Origin: G963677485 sp942492855
GTDB lineage: Bacteria; Armatimonadota; HRBIN16
Length of the DNA: 64,000 bases
Direction: 5' to 3'
Assembly (NCBI GenBank): GCA_942492855.1
Contig: OW818647.1
Location: 2,480,001-2,544,000 of the forward strand
In this document: positions 8,620 to 18,227 of the stretch, piece after piece
Layout: every line of letters starts with the position of its first letter
Numbering within the stretch: position 1 is the first letter of the stretch
Position numbers and translations under genes: made by a program
Notes under the pieces: model-generated
The model's input: the letters and a program-made list of their open reading frames with translations, nothing else
The model's database searches: none
Told to the model about the DNA's origin: nothing

Positions 8620-8901
8620 ATGGAATCGCCTACATACCATATTTTGATTGACCAGGAGCCCACTGGCGGGTTTTGCACCATCGCACCAGCCTTTCCTGGC
8701 CTAGAGGGACATGGCGATACCGAAGATGATGCCGTACAATCGCTGGGTGAACTGATATACGCCGAACTTGAACAGTGTTTAGCCAACGATAAACCGCTGC
8801 CTGAAGATGTGGACGACTCATACCTGGACGATGAGGAAGAAGAGTACGGTGCCGAATGGGCGACCATCACCATAGACGGCCTCCCCGAAGAGAAGCTGTA
8901 A
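8620..8901 (+). CDS. HicB-like / UPF0150-fold small protein
   Basis: 93 residues. The sequence YHILIDQEPTGGFCTIAPAF followed by PGLEGHGDTEDDAVQSLGEL matches the HicB antitoxin N-terminal fold (residues 5-55). The C-terminal 40 residues are very acidic (DDEEEE) and show no ribbon-helix-helix or Xre DNA-binding domain. No hicA toxin (about 60-80 residues with a GSH motif) is visible on either side, so it is an orphan. It could be a stand-alone regulator or a remnant of a toxin-antitoxin pair. GAAGGA lies 9 nt before the ATG. Confidence 0.75.
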   Translation: MESPTYHILIDQEPTGGFCTIAPAFPGLEGHGDTEDDAVQSLGELIYAELEQCLANDKPLPEDVDDSYLDDEEEEYGAEWATITIDGLPEEKL

Positions 8902-8980
8902 CACGCCCTGACGCACGTCATCGCAACCGGAACCTCACACCTGAGGTAGACCGGATTTACGCGCACTACAAGGGGACCAC

Positions 8981-11203
8981 ATGAGAGATCATTCGTCAGA
9001 CAACCTCACATGGAAACATTGGCTGCTTGCGGCATTTTGCTTCAAACTTTTAGGGCTGGTGATCCTCTTCAGCTGCCTGTTTCAAGGCAAAATATGGTTA
9101 CCCACAGGTTTACTTCATCACGTGATGCCAGATGTACCTGGAGCCACACTGCCATGGAACGTGCTTGCATGGGATGGCCTAGCGCAGTTCGGCACTTGGC
9201 GGCTCTGGGCTGGCCAGTGGATGTCACATGGAGTAGTGCCGCTGTGGAACCCACACCAATTCGGCGGCTATCCCCTTTACGCTAACTCCCAGGCTGCACT
9301 TTTCTACCCCTTCAACCTGGCTTTTCCTATCATGGGTGCTGGCGCCTTCGCGGTCACCTCTTTGATGCATATGGTTATCGCCGGGTTAGGTGTGTGGGCA
9401 TTGGTCTGTTCTGCTGCCAGGTGCCGATGGAGTGCCGGCATTGTGGCGGGATCGGTGTTTATCCTCTCACAGTGGTACATATCCTGGCAGTTTCTGCCTA
9501 CACTACCGCAAAGCGCTAGTTGGCTACCCTGGATGCTGTATGCCGTGTGGAAGCTCTGTGATAAACCTACCCCGGGTGCAGTCGCACTGCTTGGCGTCTC
9601 GGGAGCGATGTGCATACTGGCCGGTCACCTTCAGATCGTGTTCTACGGGCTAGTGGGCTGCGTGTTGATGGCGTTATGGCACCTCGACTGGAGTGACCTG
9701 CGACGAGTCGGAGCGTCTATAGCCGCCCTGATTGGCGCTGGTTTACTGGCATTCAGTCTGGCCTCCCCGCAATTGATACCGGCGTTGAGGCTTGGCAGTC
9801 AGTCTAGCCGGAACAGCGTCGCAACTGAACAGGGCTACCAGGCCTATGTTCGGGGCGGTGTCCCAAGTGATATGTGGGGTATGCTCGCCTCGCCCATGCT
9901 TTACGGCGACCCCAACACGAACTCGTCTACCCAGCCTCGTACCAGCAGCTATGTGGGTGCCCTTCCGTCACCCGAGGTCGCTAGCTTCGTGGGTGTCTGC
10001 GCGTTATTTTTGGGGTTTGTCAGCCTGATACTCAGGAAGCAGCCCGGGCGCGGAGCCATGTTTAGCATCATCGCACTGGCGTTGTTACTGGCCAGCGGTT
10101 CCATCGTAAACAAGCTGTTTTACTTCGGTATACCGGGGTTCGCCAGCAGTGGTTCGCCTGGTAGGGCACTGGTTTTGTGGGCGCTTGGGCTGGCAGTTCT
10201 GGCAGGTTACGGCTTTGATGAGTTGTGGCGCACCGAGCGTAAGAGCACCTGGCTGACCATCGGATTGGCACTGTTTACCACAGCAGGTGCAGTGCTATGC
10301 GGAGGGTCGAGTATTCTATCAATCACAACGCTTAGTGTCGCCCAAATGTGGCCATATATGATGAGTATGATGAGCACCAGCATTCTACTGGTGCTGCTGC
10401 TTGCCCTCTGCAGCTCACTACCTGTCATCAGCCGGTCACTGGCTATCCCCCTCTGCTGCCTTATTGTGATCGGCGAGTTACTATACTCCAGCGCTACGAT
10501 AAACCAATCTGGCAGCCGAGAGCAGCTATTCCCTGTCAATTCGGTGGTGAAGCAGCTTCGGCAGATCACTAATAAGGGCGAACGCATCTATGTGGAACAA
10601 GGCAGTTGGAGTTTGTCGACATCGCCCAGGGCGATCCTTCCCCCCAACCTGGCCACTATATATGGCCTGTATGACCTGCAAGGGTATGACAGCCTCACCC
10701 CCGCCACCGCGAAACGTGTGCTTGACCGGATCAATCGTCGTGACAGTGCTCCGCCACAGAACGGCAACATGCAGCTTGGATGGCCGGGTGCCGATAAAGA
10801 ACGTCTGCGCCAGATGGGTGTTGGCGCCATCTTGCGGTGGACATCCAGCGGGTCAGTGGTCGAACGGCTGGCACGCCCGCGCTCCATCATACAGCAGGGC
10901 AATATAGATATGCCGGTGAAGTGGCAGAACCCTAACCAGCTTGATCTTCTAAAACCAGCCGATAAAGGGCCTCTGCTGTTTGCCGCCCCCTACTATCCTG
11001 GCTGGCGCGCTCAGTTGGCGTCCGGTGAACTGGTGGCGCTCAAGCCGTTGTCAAACGACCTGATGGGGTTACCCGATGGTCAAGGTGTGGTCCGGCTGCT
11101 CTTCCGCCCTGCAGACCTGCAGATAGGCTATGTGTTGGCCGGTCTGGGGATGGTTGTTTTAGTCGCGCTACTGGTTCTGCAGCGCGTGAAGCTGCGCGCG
11201 TAG
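8981..11203 (+). CDS. YfhO-type polytopic membrane protein
   Basis: 740 residues with about 12 membrane helices and a C-terminal soluble part. The motif VVPLWNPHQFGGYPLYANSQ (about residues 85-105) followed by AALFYPFNLAFP is diagnostic of the bacterial YfhO family, which resembles GT-C glycosyltransferases. GPLLFAAPYYPGWRAQL near 665 is the typical late YfhO block. Family members are thought to glycosylate cell-wall polymers or lipids at the outer face of the membrane; the substrate here is unknown. AAGGGGA precedes the ATG. Confidence 0.82.
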   Translation: MRDHSSDNLTWKHWLLAAFCFKLLGLVILFSCLFQGKIWLPTGLLHHVMPDVPGATLPWNVLAWDGLAQFGTWRLWAGQWMSHGVVPLWNPHQFGGYPLYANSQAALFYPFNLAFPIMGAGAFAVTSLMHMVIAGLGVWALVCSAARCRWSAGIVAGSVFILSQWYISWQFLPTLPQSASWLPWMLYAVWKLCDKPTPGAVALLGVSGAMCILAGHLQIVFYGLVGCVLMALWHLDWSDLRRVGASIAALIGAGLLAFSLASPQLIPALRLGSQSSRNSVATEQGYQAYVRGGVPSDMWGMLASPMLYGDPNTNSSTQPRTSSYVGALPSPEVASFVGVCALFLGFVSLILRKQPGRGAMFSIIALALLLASGSIVNKLFYFGIPGFASSGSPGRALVLWALGLAVLAGYGFDELWRTERKSTWLTIGLALFTTAGAVLCGGSSILSITTLSVAQMWPYMMSMMSTSILLVLLLALCSSLPVISRSLAIPLCCLIVIGELLYSSATINQSGSREQLFPVNSVVKQLRQITNKGERIYVEQGSWSLSTSPRAILPPNLATIYGLYDLQGYDSLTPATAKRVLDRINRRDSAPPQNGNMQLGWPGADKERLRQMGVGAILRWTSSGSVVERLARPRSIIQQGNIDMPVKWQNPNQLDLLKPADKGPLLFAAPYYPGWRAQLASGELVALKPLSNDLMGLPDGQGVVRLLFRPADLQIGYVLAGLGMVVLVALLVLQRVKLRA

Positions 11204-11245
11204 TTTTCTGAACCGCAGACCCGCACGGATGGGCTCGGATTGGGA

Positions 11246-11276
11246 GGGAAATGCCAATCGGGAGATTGGCGTTCCC
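11246..11276. terminator. Hairpin after YfhO gene
   Basis: GGGAA plus GCCAATC (11246-11259) pairs with GATTGGC plus TTCCC (11264-11276), with a 4-nt loop. No U-tract follows. Downstream at 11314-11335 lie degenerate ATCCGTCC / GGATTCCG units of the GGACGGAT repeat family seen elsewhere. Confidence 0.45.
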
Positions 11277-11442
11277 AGGGGGCGTTCGTGGTCGTCCACC
11301 ATAGTGATCGGTCGTATCCGTCCAATCCGTCGGATTCCGCCCCGTAAAACCCGAAGAGACCGGACCGGTCATGGTCCCCCACACATCAAGGTCTGGTATA
11401 GTATTACCAATATACCCTTCATCGAGGAGATCGAGAGCAATC

Positions 11443-14400
11443 ATGGCTACTAAAGACACCAAGCTCATCAAACCGCAGAATATCGCGGTAAACGCAAGTA
11501 ACCAGAAGACCACGGCCATCGTGTGGGACTTCGAGGACGGCACGATGCAGGGATGGCAGGTCGTGGTGGGCAAGCTGGCGCACCCGGTTTCGTGCTGCCC
11601 CAATGCGCGCAACACACCAAACGCCCCCTTCCCCAGGCAAGGAAAGTATCACCTCACCTCGCTGGATATCGATGATGTGGGCGGCTACAATGACGACCAA
11701 ACCGCTATTGTGATATCACCTGTTTTCGATGCTCACACCGACATAATAAAGCTGCTGGTGGGCGGTGGAGTAAGCAAACCGACCTACGTCGCACTGTGTG
11801 ACTTGAAGGGAAATGAGCTCTATGTGGCCAGGGGCCGCAACGAAGAGAAGCTGTATGAAGTCATCTGGGATGTGAAGAAGCACAAGAACACCCCACTGTT
11901 CATCAAGATGGTGGATTTGGGTAAGGGCTCCTGGTCGCATATCCATGTAGACGACGTGCATATTAACGGCGTGCTTCGGCCTGAGTTGAATGCCAAAGCT
12001 GCCAAGCTGGTGCAGGATCATTGGCAGGACGCCAATGTCGAAGCGAAAAAGGAGATGGTCAATCGAAACGCGCTGCGCAAAGAGAACGCAGACCCCAAAA
12101 AGCTGCTGGTAACCGGCACTCAACGAGTCTACACGGGCAAGTATCTTAAGGCGATCAGTGTTCCGTTGGGAGGGATCGGCTCAGGCTGTATCCAGATCAC
12201 GGGCCACGGCGAGCGGGTATACCAGACCTTCAATAACTTCAGCTACAACAAATTGCCGAACAGCTTCTTCGGTCTGGCGATGAGTGTGGGCGGCAAAACC
12301 CAGCTCCGCGCCTTGAAAGCGAAAGATGAGGGCGCGTTCAAGGGTTGGACTCCGGAGAGCTTCCGCGGGGAGTATCCCTGGTGCGAGTGGGATTTCCGCG
12401 AGAAGGGCCTGCCGGTTGAGGTCACCATGAACGCGTTCAGTCCGTTCATCCCGATGAACTTGAAGGACTCCAGCAACCCTGTGGTGATCTTCCGGTTCAC
12501 GCTGCGAAACACCACCGACAAGGCCGTGAGCCTGCGGCTGCTGGGAGTGCATCGCAACGCAGTGGGTCAGCGTGACAGCGTCGCACCTGAGGGCAAGGAG
12601 CACCCCACTTACGGCCAGAACAGCAATGAAATCCGGCACCAGAACGCACTGACCACCCTGTATATGAGCGGGCCCGATGGCAACATGAGCCTGGCCGTGA
12701 ACGGCAACGTGAAGGGCTGCGCCTCTTTACGCGACAACGCCGAGTTGGCCAAGCCGATGTCCGCTCAGAACCAGGCTGGCCCCACACCGAACGGCTCCAC
12801 GATAGACGGTGCGCTGGAGGTCCCAATCAGCCTGCAGCCGGGTGAAGCGAAGACCGTCAGCTTTGCGCTGTCCTGGTTCTTCCCTGGTGCTGTGAATGGC
12901 AACTCTGTGCGCGCCAGCCGATGGACATTCGATGGCAACTTTTACGAGACCAAATGGCAAAACAGCCAGCAGGTGACCAACTGGGCTTTGGGCAACATCG
13001 AACGACTGGTGAAAGAGACGAAACTCTTCCACGACACTCTCTACAGCAGCAATCTGCCGCGATACATTCTGGACCGCGCCAGTTCGCAGTTGGCCATTCT
13101 GGTCAGCAAGACCTGTTTCTGGAGCCGCAGCGGTTTCTTCGGCATGTGGGAAGGCTGCTGCGAGGCTGGCTCCGGCTGCTGCGAGGGCAACTGCCTGCAT
13201 GTGTGGCATTATGCTCAAGGCCACGCTTGGCTCTTCCCCGAACTCGGCCGTATGATGCGCGTTCAGGAGATGGGTAACATCAAGCCCGATGGCATGCTGC
13301 CGCACCGCATCGCCGAGGGCCATGCCCCTGCCGCCGACGGTCTGTATGGCTGCATTTTGGGCACCTACCGCGAACATCTGCTGACCCCCAACGAGAACTG
13401 GCTGAAGAAGAACTGGGCCAAGCTGAAACCCGCCATGGACTGGTCCATCAAGACCTGGGATCCCGATGAGGACGGCTTCATGAGCGGCCCGCAGTGGAAC
13501 ACCCTCGACAGTGCTCTCGACGGCTGCAGCAGTTGGCTGGGCTCGATGTATCTGGCGGCTCTGAAGGCGTGTGTGCAGATGGCCACCATCTGTGGCGACC
13601 ACGGCGCCGCATCACGGTATGAGGCGATCTTCCGCAAGGGATACGTCAACCAGGGCGACAAGCTGTTCAACGGCGAATACTACCTCCAGATTCCTGGCCC
13701 TACCCCTCGCAACGACTACAATGACGGCAGCATCATCGACCAGGTTCTGGGCCAGTGGTGGGCCGACCTGCTGCATCTGGGCGATGTCTACCCGCGGGCG
13801 AGGGTCAAGAAGGCCGTGCGTGCCATCTACAAGTACAACTTCCATCCACTGATGGGCAACCGCCCGCAGGTTCCTCGCAAGTTCGTGGCAGACTTTGACG
13901 GCGGTACCCAGATGGTGGTCTGGCCGAAGAACAACCCGCCGGCAGTGACCATCCCCTACGCCAGCGAATGCATGTCGGGCTTTGAGTACAGCGCCGCATC
14001 TGCCATGGTGCAGAACGGCGATGTGGAGCAGGGCTATCGTGTGGTCAAGGCAATTGCCGACCGCTATGACGGCTATCTGCGTGACGACCTGACGGGCGGG
14101 AATACCGCCAGTTGGGGGTATAGTGGCAACCCATTCGGAGACGACGAGTGCGGTAAGTTCTATGGCCGTGCGTTGAGCAGTTGGTCGATGGTCCCCGCCA
14201 GCCAGGGTCTGATCCTGGATGGGCCCAAAGGGATACTCGGCTTCAACCCTCAGTGGCAGCCACAGGATCACCGCAGTTTCTTCCCTGTGCCGCAGGGATA
14301 CGGCCTGTTCACTCAGACGGTTCGGGATGGTCAGCAAACCGACACTATCCGCATGATGGCGGGTGGTATCGAGTTGAAGCAGATCGTGCTTCAGTCTTAT

Positions 14401-14556
14401 GCTGGCCGCGCAGTGAGGTCGGTCAAGCTCATCATCAACGGCGTGATGCTGAAGAGCAGCTACCGGGTGCAGAACGGTCAGATTACCATCAAACTGGCCG
14501 AACCACTGAAGATCAGTGCCGGTCACGTTCTGACCGCGAACATCGCGCTGCGATAG
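11443..14556 (+). CDS. GH116-like glycosidase (DUF608 family), copy 1
   Basis: 1037 residues from ATG at 11443 (GAGGAGA 12 nt upstream). An in-frame start at 11371 would add a tail absent from the paralogue and lacks a site. Residues 20-190 look like a beta-sandwich domain similar to those beside levanases (WDFEDGTMQGW, RGRNEEKLYEVIWDV, GSWSHIHVDDVHI). Residues 240-500 carry the DUF608 start VPLGGIGSGCIQITGHG. Residues 540-1035 form the all-alpha catalytic part with GCCEGNCLHVWHYAQG (about 578) and DPDEDGFMSGPQW (about 673). Relatives are beta-glucosidases, beta-xylosidases and glucosylceramidases. No signal peptide is visible, so it is probably cytoplasmic. The tandem copy follows after a hairpin. 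Confidence 0.85.
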   Translation: MATKDTKLIKPQNIAVNASNQKTTAIVWDFEDGTMQGWQVVVGKLAHPVSCCPNARNTPNAPFPRQGKYHLTSLDIDDVGGYNDDQTAIVISPVFDAHTDIIKLLVGGGVSKPTYVALCDLKGNELYVARGRNEEKLYEVIWDVKKHKNTPLFIKMVDLGKGSWSHIHVDDVHINGVLRPELNAKAAKLVQDHWQDANVEAKKEMVNRNALRKENADPKKLLVTGTQRVYTGKYLKAISVPLGGIGSGCIQITGHGERVYQTFNNFSYNKLPNSFFGLAMSVGGKTQLRALKAKDEGAFKGWTPESFRGEYPWCEWDFREKGLPVEVTMNAFSPFIPMNLKDSSNPVVIFRFTLRNTTDKAVSLRLLGVHRNAVGQRDSVAPEGKEHPTYGQNSNEIRHQNALTTLYMSGPDGNMSLAVNGNVKGCASLRDNAELAKPMSAQNQAGPTPNGSTIDGALEVPISLQPGEAKTVSFALSWFFPGAVNGNSVRASRWTFDGNFYETKWQNSQQVTNWALGNIERLVKETKLFHDTLYSSNLPRYILDRASSQLAILVSKTCFWSRSGFFGMWEGCCEAGSGCCEGNCLHVWHYAQGHAWLFPELGRMMRVQEMGNIKPDGMLPHRIAEGHAPAADGLYGCILGTYREHLLTPNENWLKKNWAKLKPAMDWSIKTWDPDEDGFMSGPQWNTLDSALDGCSSWLGSMYLAALKACVQMATICGDHGAASRYEAIFRKGYVNQGDKLFNGEYYLQIPGPTPRNDYNDGSIIDQVLGQWWADLLHLGDVYPRARVKKAVRAIYKYNFHPLMGNRPQVPRKFVADFDGGTQMVVWPKNNPPAVTIPYASECMSGFEYSAASAMVQNGDVEQGYRVVKAIADRYDGYLRDDLTGGNTASWGYSGNPFGDDECGKFYGRALSSWSMVPASQGLILDGPKGILGFNPQWQPQDHRSFFPVPQGYGLFTQTVRDGQQTDTIRMMAGGIELKQIVLQSYAGRAVRSVKLIINGVMLKSSYRVQNGQITIKLAEPLKISAGHVLTANIALR

Positions 14557-14573
14557 AGACTCCGCAAGCCAAA

Positions 14574-14607
14574 GCTCCCCATCGGCTGTCATCAGCCGGT
14601 GGGGAGC
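14574..14607. terminator. Strong hairpin between the two GH116 genes
   Basis: A 15-bp stem, arms GCTCCCCATCGGCTG and CAGCCGGTGGGGAGC, with a TCAT loop and a single wobble pair. It starts 18 nt after the stop. No U-tract follows, so it may attenuate rather than end transcription. The 190 bp that follow contain no gene. Confidence 0.6.
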
Positions 14608-14797
14608 ATCAACTTGTAAGTAACTTAGTTGCCTATGTCCGGGGCGGTTTGGCGGTACGCTGATAATCGCCACAGTATAAAGACAGCCCCGGACATAGCC
14701 GATTTATGGGGACCCGTCTGTTACAGCCTGGGCTGCCGTACAAGCACGGGCGGATGCTTGTTACTAACTTCACCTTCGTAAGGAGACCCAACCACAC

Positions 14798-17700
14798 ATG
14801 AATGACAACGCCCAGATCATATCAACGCAAAACATCACCGTAAGCAGCTCGAACCCTGAGACCACGGCCATCGTGTGGGATTTCGAGGCCGGCACCATGC
14901 AGGGATGGCGCATTGCCGTCGGGAAGCAGGCTTACCCGGTCTCGTGCAACCCCAACGCGCGGAATGTGCTCAACACCCCGTTCCCCAGACAAGGCAAATA
15001 CCACCTCTCGACACTCGACACCGATGCGCTGGGCAACTGCGATGATAATCAGACCGCGATTGTGGTGTCTCCGGTGTTTGAGTCACATGGCGGGATCATC
15101 AAGCTGATGGTGGGCGGTGGAATGAACGGCGCGGTCTATCTGGCGCTTTGTGACATGCAGGGCCATGAGCTGATGGTGGTCAGGGGGCGCAACGAAGAGC
15201 GGCTGTATGATACCGAGTGGGACGTGAGTGCCCTTAAGAACCAGCCGTTATTCCTCAAAATGGTGGATATGGCGAAAGGCTCTTGGGCCCATATCCATGT
15301 GGACAATGTGCGCATCAATGGCCTTCTCAGACCAGAACTGGATGCCAAGGTAGCCAAGCTGGTGCGCCTGCAGTGGCAGGATGCCGAAACCAAACTCGCT
15401 GCCGAGTTAGCTTACCGCGACAAGCTCCGTCTAGAGAACGCTGACCCAAAGAAGCTGCTGGTGACTGGCCATCAGCGCGTCTACACCGGGCGATACCTGG
15501 ACGCCATCAGCGTGCCTCTTGGCGGGATCGGCTCAGGATGTATCCAGATCACGGGGCACGGCGAGCGGATCTACCAGACCTTCAACAACTTCAGCCAAAA
15601 CAAAGTGCCGAACAGCTTTTTCGGCCTCGCCGTCAAGGTGGGCAGCCGGACCCAGCTCCGTGCTCTGCAAGGCAAGGATGTGGGTCCCTTCAAGGGCTGG
15701 TCACCGGAGAGCTTCAGAGGCGAATACCCCTGGTGCGAGTGGGGGTTCCGCGAGAAGGGCCTGCCTGTCGAAGTCACCATGAACGCCTTCAGCCCGTTCA
15801 TCCCTGGCAACCTAAAGGACTCCAGCAACCCTGTGGTGATCTTCCGCTTCACACTGCGCAATACCACCACCAAGCCGGTCAGCCTGCGCTTGCTGGGGTT
15901 GCACCGTAATCCGGTGGGTCAGCGCGAGGGGGTGTCACCGACAACCCTGCAGCACCCGGCATATGGTCAGAATACCAATGAGATCACACATCAGAACGGC
16001 ATCACCACACTGGTGATGAGCGGTCCCGATGGTAATATGAGCCTGGCGGTGAACGGCAACGCCACGGGACGCGCCTCGGTGAAAGACCACACCGAGTTGG
16101 CCAAACCGATGTCTGCCCTCAACCATGCCGGGCCGACGCCCAACGGCTCCACGCTGGACGGTGCTCTCGAAGTGCCCATCAGCTTGCAGCCAGGCGAGGC
16201 GAAGACGATCAGCTTTACGCTGGGTTGGTATTTCCCGGGTGCCGTGAACGGCAGCCCCAACCGCGCCAGCAAGTGGACGTTTGATGGCAACTACTACGAG
16301 ACGAAGTGGCGGAACAGCCAGCAGGTGGCCCACTGGGCGCTATCCAATCTGGAGAGGTTGACGCACGAGACCAAGCTATACCACGACACGCTCTACAGCA
16401 GTAACCTGCCACGCTACATCCTGGACCGAGCCAGTTCGCAGTTGGCGGTGCTGGTCAGCAAGACTTGCTTCTGGAGCCGCAGCGGCTTCTTCGGTATGTG
16501 GGAGGGATGTCTGGAATCGGGCACAGGGTGCTGCGAAGGCAACTGCCTGCATGTGTGGCACTACGCGCAGGGGCAGGCCTGGCTTTTTCCCGAACTCGGT
16601 CGCATGATGCGCGAGCAGGAGATCCACAACATCAAGCGCGACGGCAGTCTGCCCCACCGCATCGCCGAGGGGCATGTCCCCGCCGCCGATGGCCTGTTCG
16701 GCTGCGTGCTGGGAACCTACCGTGAGCACCTGTTGAGCCCCAACGCGACCTGGCTGAAGAAGAACTGGCGCATATTGAAGCCCACCATGGAATGGGCCAT
16801 CAAGACCTGGGACGCCGATGAAGATGGATACATGAGCGGTCCACAGTGGGACACGCTGGACAGCTCTCTGGGTGGCTGCAGCAGTTGGATAGGCTCATTG
16901 TATCTGGCGGCTCTGAAAGCTTGTGCTCAGATGGCGGACAAATGCGGCGATCCTGCGTCCACCCGGTATGACGCCATCGCGCGCAGGGGGTATACCAACC
17001 AGGGCGAGAGGCTGTTCAACGGCGAATACTACCAGCAGATTCCCGGCTCTGAGCCGCTGTATGACTACAAAGACGGCTGCAGCATCGACCAGGTGCTGGG
17101 CCAGTGGTGGGCTGATCTGCTGCATCTGGGAGATGTCTACCCGCGTGCGCATGTCAAGAAAGCTGTGAAAGCGCTCTTTAAGCACAACTTCCAGCCTCAC
17201 ATGGGCGACCGTGAACAGGGTCGCGGCTATGTGGCCAGCTACGACGGTGGCTTGCAGATGATCATCTGGCCGAAGAATAACCGGCCAACCCTGTCGACCC
17301 CAGGATCGCCCGAGGTGATGAGCGGCTTTGAATACAGTGCCGCCGCAGCGATGGTTCAGAATGGTGACCTGGAGCAAGGCTACCGTGTGGTGAAGACCGC
17401 CGCTGACCGGTATGACGGTATGCTGCGCACGGGCATGAACGCCAGCTCAAGTGTGTGTTGGGGATACAGCGGCAACCCGTTTGGTGACGATGAGTGCGGC
17501 AAGTTTTACGGTCGTGCGTTGAGCAGTTGGTCGATGATCCCTGCCAGCCAGGGCCTGATCCTGGACGGCCCCAAGGGGATACTCGGCTTCAAGCCACAGT
17601 GGCAGCCGCAGGATCACCGCAGCTTCTTCCCTGTGCCTCAGGGCTACGGGTTGTTCTCACAGACAGTTCGCGATGGCCAGCAGAATGACACCATCCGCAT

Positions 17701-17902
17701 GACGACGGGTGGCATCGAGCTGAAGCAGATCATGCTTCAGGCATACGGTGGTCGCGGGGTGAAGACCGTGAAGCTCAGCCTCAACGGGGTGGTGCTCAAG
17801 AGCAGCTACCGCGTGCAGGATGGTTTGGTGAACATCACTCTGGCGGCGCCTCTGACGCTGCTTGCCGGCCAAGTGCTGACGGTGGCTGTCGCGCTGCGGT
17901 AG
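14798..17902 (+). CDS. GH116-like glycosidase (DUF608 family), copy 2
   Basis: 1034 residues, colinear with copy 1 over the whole length and clearly a tandem duplicate. It keeps the N-terminal beta-sandwich (WDFEAGTMQGWRI), VPLGGIGSGCIQITGHG, GCCEGNCLHVWHYAQG and DADEDGYMSGPQW. Copy 1 has GCCEAGSGCC where this copy has GCLESGTGCC, one of the few changes in the catalytic core. The start is ATG at 14798 with AAGGAGA 13 nt upstream. No signal peptide is visible. The likely role is intracellular hydrolysis of beta-linked glucosides or xylosides or related glycoconjugates; the substrate cannot be read from sequence. Confidence 0.85.
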   Translation: MNDNAQIISTQNITVSSSNPETTAIVWDFEAGTMQGWRIAVGKQAYPVSCNPNARNVLNTPFPRQGKYHLSTLDTDALGNCDDNQTAIVVSPVFESHGGIIKLMVGGGMNGAVYLALCDMQGHELMVVRGRNEERLYDTEWDVSALKNQPLFLKMVDMAKGSWAHIHVDNVRINGLLRPELDAKVAKLVRLQWQDAETKLAAELAYRDKLRLENADPKKLLVTGHQRVYTGRYLDAISVPLGGIGSGCIQITGHGERIYQTFNNFSQNKVPNSFFGLAVKVGSRTQLRALQGKDVGPFKGWSPESFRGEYPWCEWGFREKGLPVEVTMNAFSPFIPGNLKDSSNPVVIFRFTLRNTTTKPVSLRLLGLHRNPVGQREGVSPTTLQHPAYGQNTNEITHQNGITTLVMSGPDGNMSLAVNGNATGRASVKDHTELAKPMSALNHAGPTPNGSTLDGALEVPISLQPGEAKTISFTLGWYFPGAVNGSPNRASKWTFDGNYYETKWRNSQQVAHWALSNLERLTHETKLYHDTLYSSNLPRYILDRASSQLAVLVSKTCFWSRSGFFGMWEGCLESGTGCCEGNCLHVWHYAQGQAWLFPELGRMMREQEIHNIKRDGSLPHRIAEGHVPAADGLFGCVLGTYREHLLSPNATWLKKNWRILKPTMEWAIKTWDADEDGYMSGPQWDTLDSSLGGCSSWIGSLYLAALKACAQMADKCGDPASTRYDAIARRGYTNQGERLFNGEYYQQIPGSEPLYDYKDGCSIDQVLGQWWADLLHLGDVYPRAHVKKAVKALFKHNFQPHMGDREQGRGYVASYDGGLQMIIWPKNNRPTLSTPGSPEVMSGFEYSAAAAMVQNGDLEQGYRVVKTAADRYDGMLRTGMNASSSVCWGYSGNPFGDDECGKFYGRALSSWSMIPASQGLILDGPKGILGFKPQWQPQDHRSFFPVPQGYGLFSQTVRDGQQNDTIRMTTGGIELKQIMLQAYGGRGVKTVKLSLNGVVLKSSYRVQDGLVNITLAAPLTLLAGQVLTVAVALR

Positions 17903-17923
17903 GATGATCGGGGAGTATTATTT

Positions 17924-17961
17924 ATCAGTCGGATTGGACGGATCGGTCGGATCCGACTGAT
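17924..17961. repeat. GGACGGAT-family hairpin in convergent gap
   Basis: Arms ATCAGTCGGAT (17924-17934) and ATCCGACTGAT (17951-17961) enclose TGGACGGATCGGTCGG. It lies 21 nt after the GH116 stop, between convergent genes. Probable bidirectional transcript end. Confidence 0.65.
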
Positions 17962-18227
17962 GTGCGATATAGGTACGGTGGGCTATCCGCCAGACCGCGC
18001 CGGAGATGGGCTGCACAGCCGCCGCAAGCGTGCTGAGAAACCGGCGCGGTCAATACCTAATCTGTGTATTCTGTGTAATCTGTGGATTGATTGTCCCTTC
18101 GTGCCGATCGCTAACGGCGATGGACATAGCTATCCTTCGGCGCAAGAAGGGCGGTTCGCGAACCACCCCTACCAAATTACCTTCGCGCCGTCACCTGCGG
18201 TGCCGCGGCTCCTCGTGGGGCAACCCC
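17962..18227. repeat. Gene-free repeat stretch before ABC gene end
   Basis: This holds CTATCCGCCAGACCGCGCC, a unit also seen in variant form near 31245 and in reverse near 40755-40785, with its inverted partner ACCGGCGCGGTC 60 bp later. A second weak inverted repeat is near 18150. No open frame here has coding character. Confidence 0.5.

Noticed and set aside
8620..8980. Complete HicAB toxin-antitoxin system
   Set aside because: No hicA-like frame is present on either side of the HicB-like gene.
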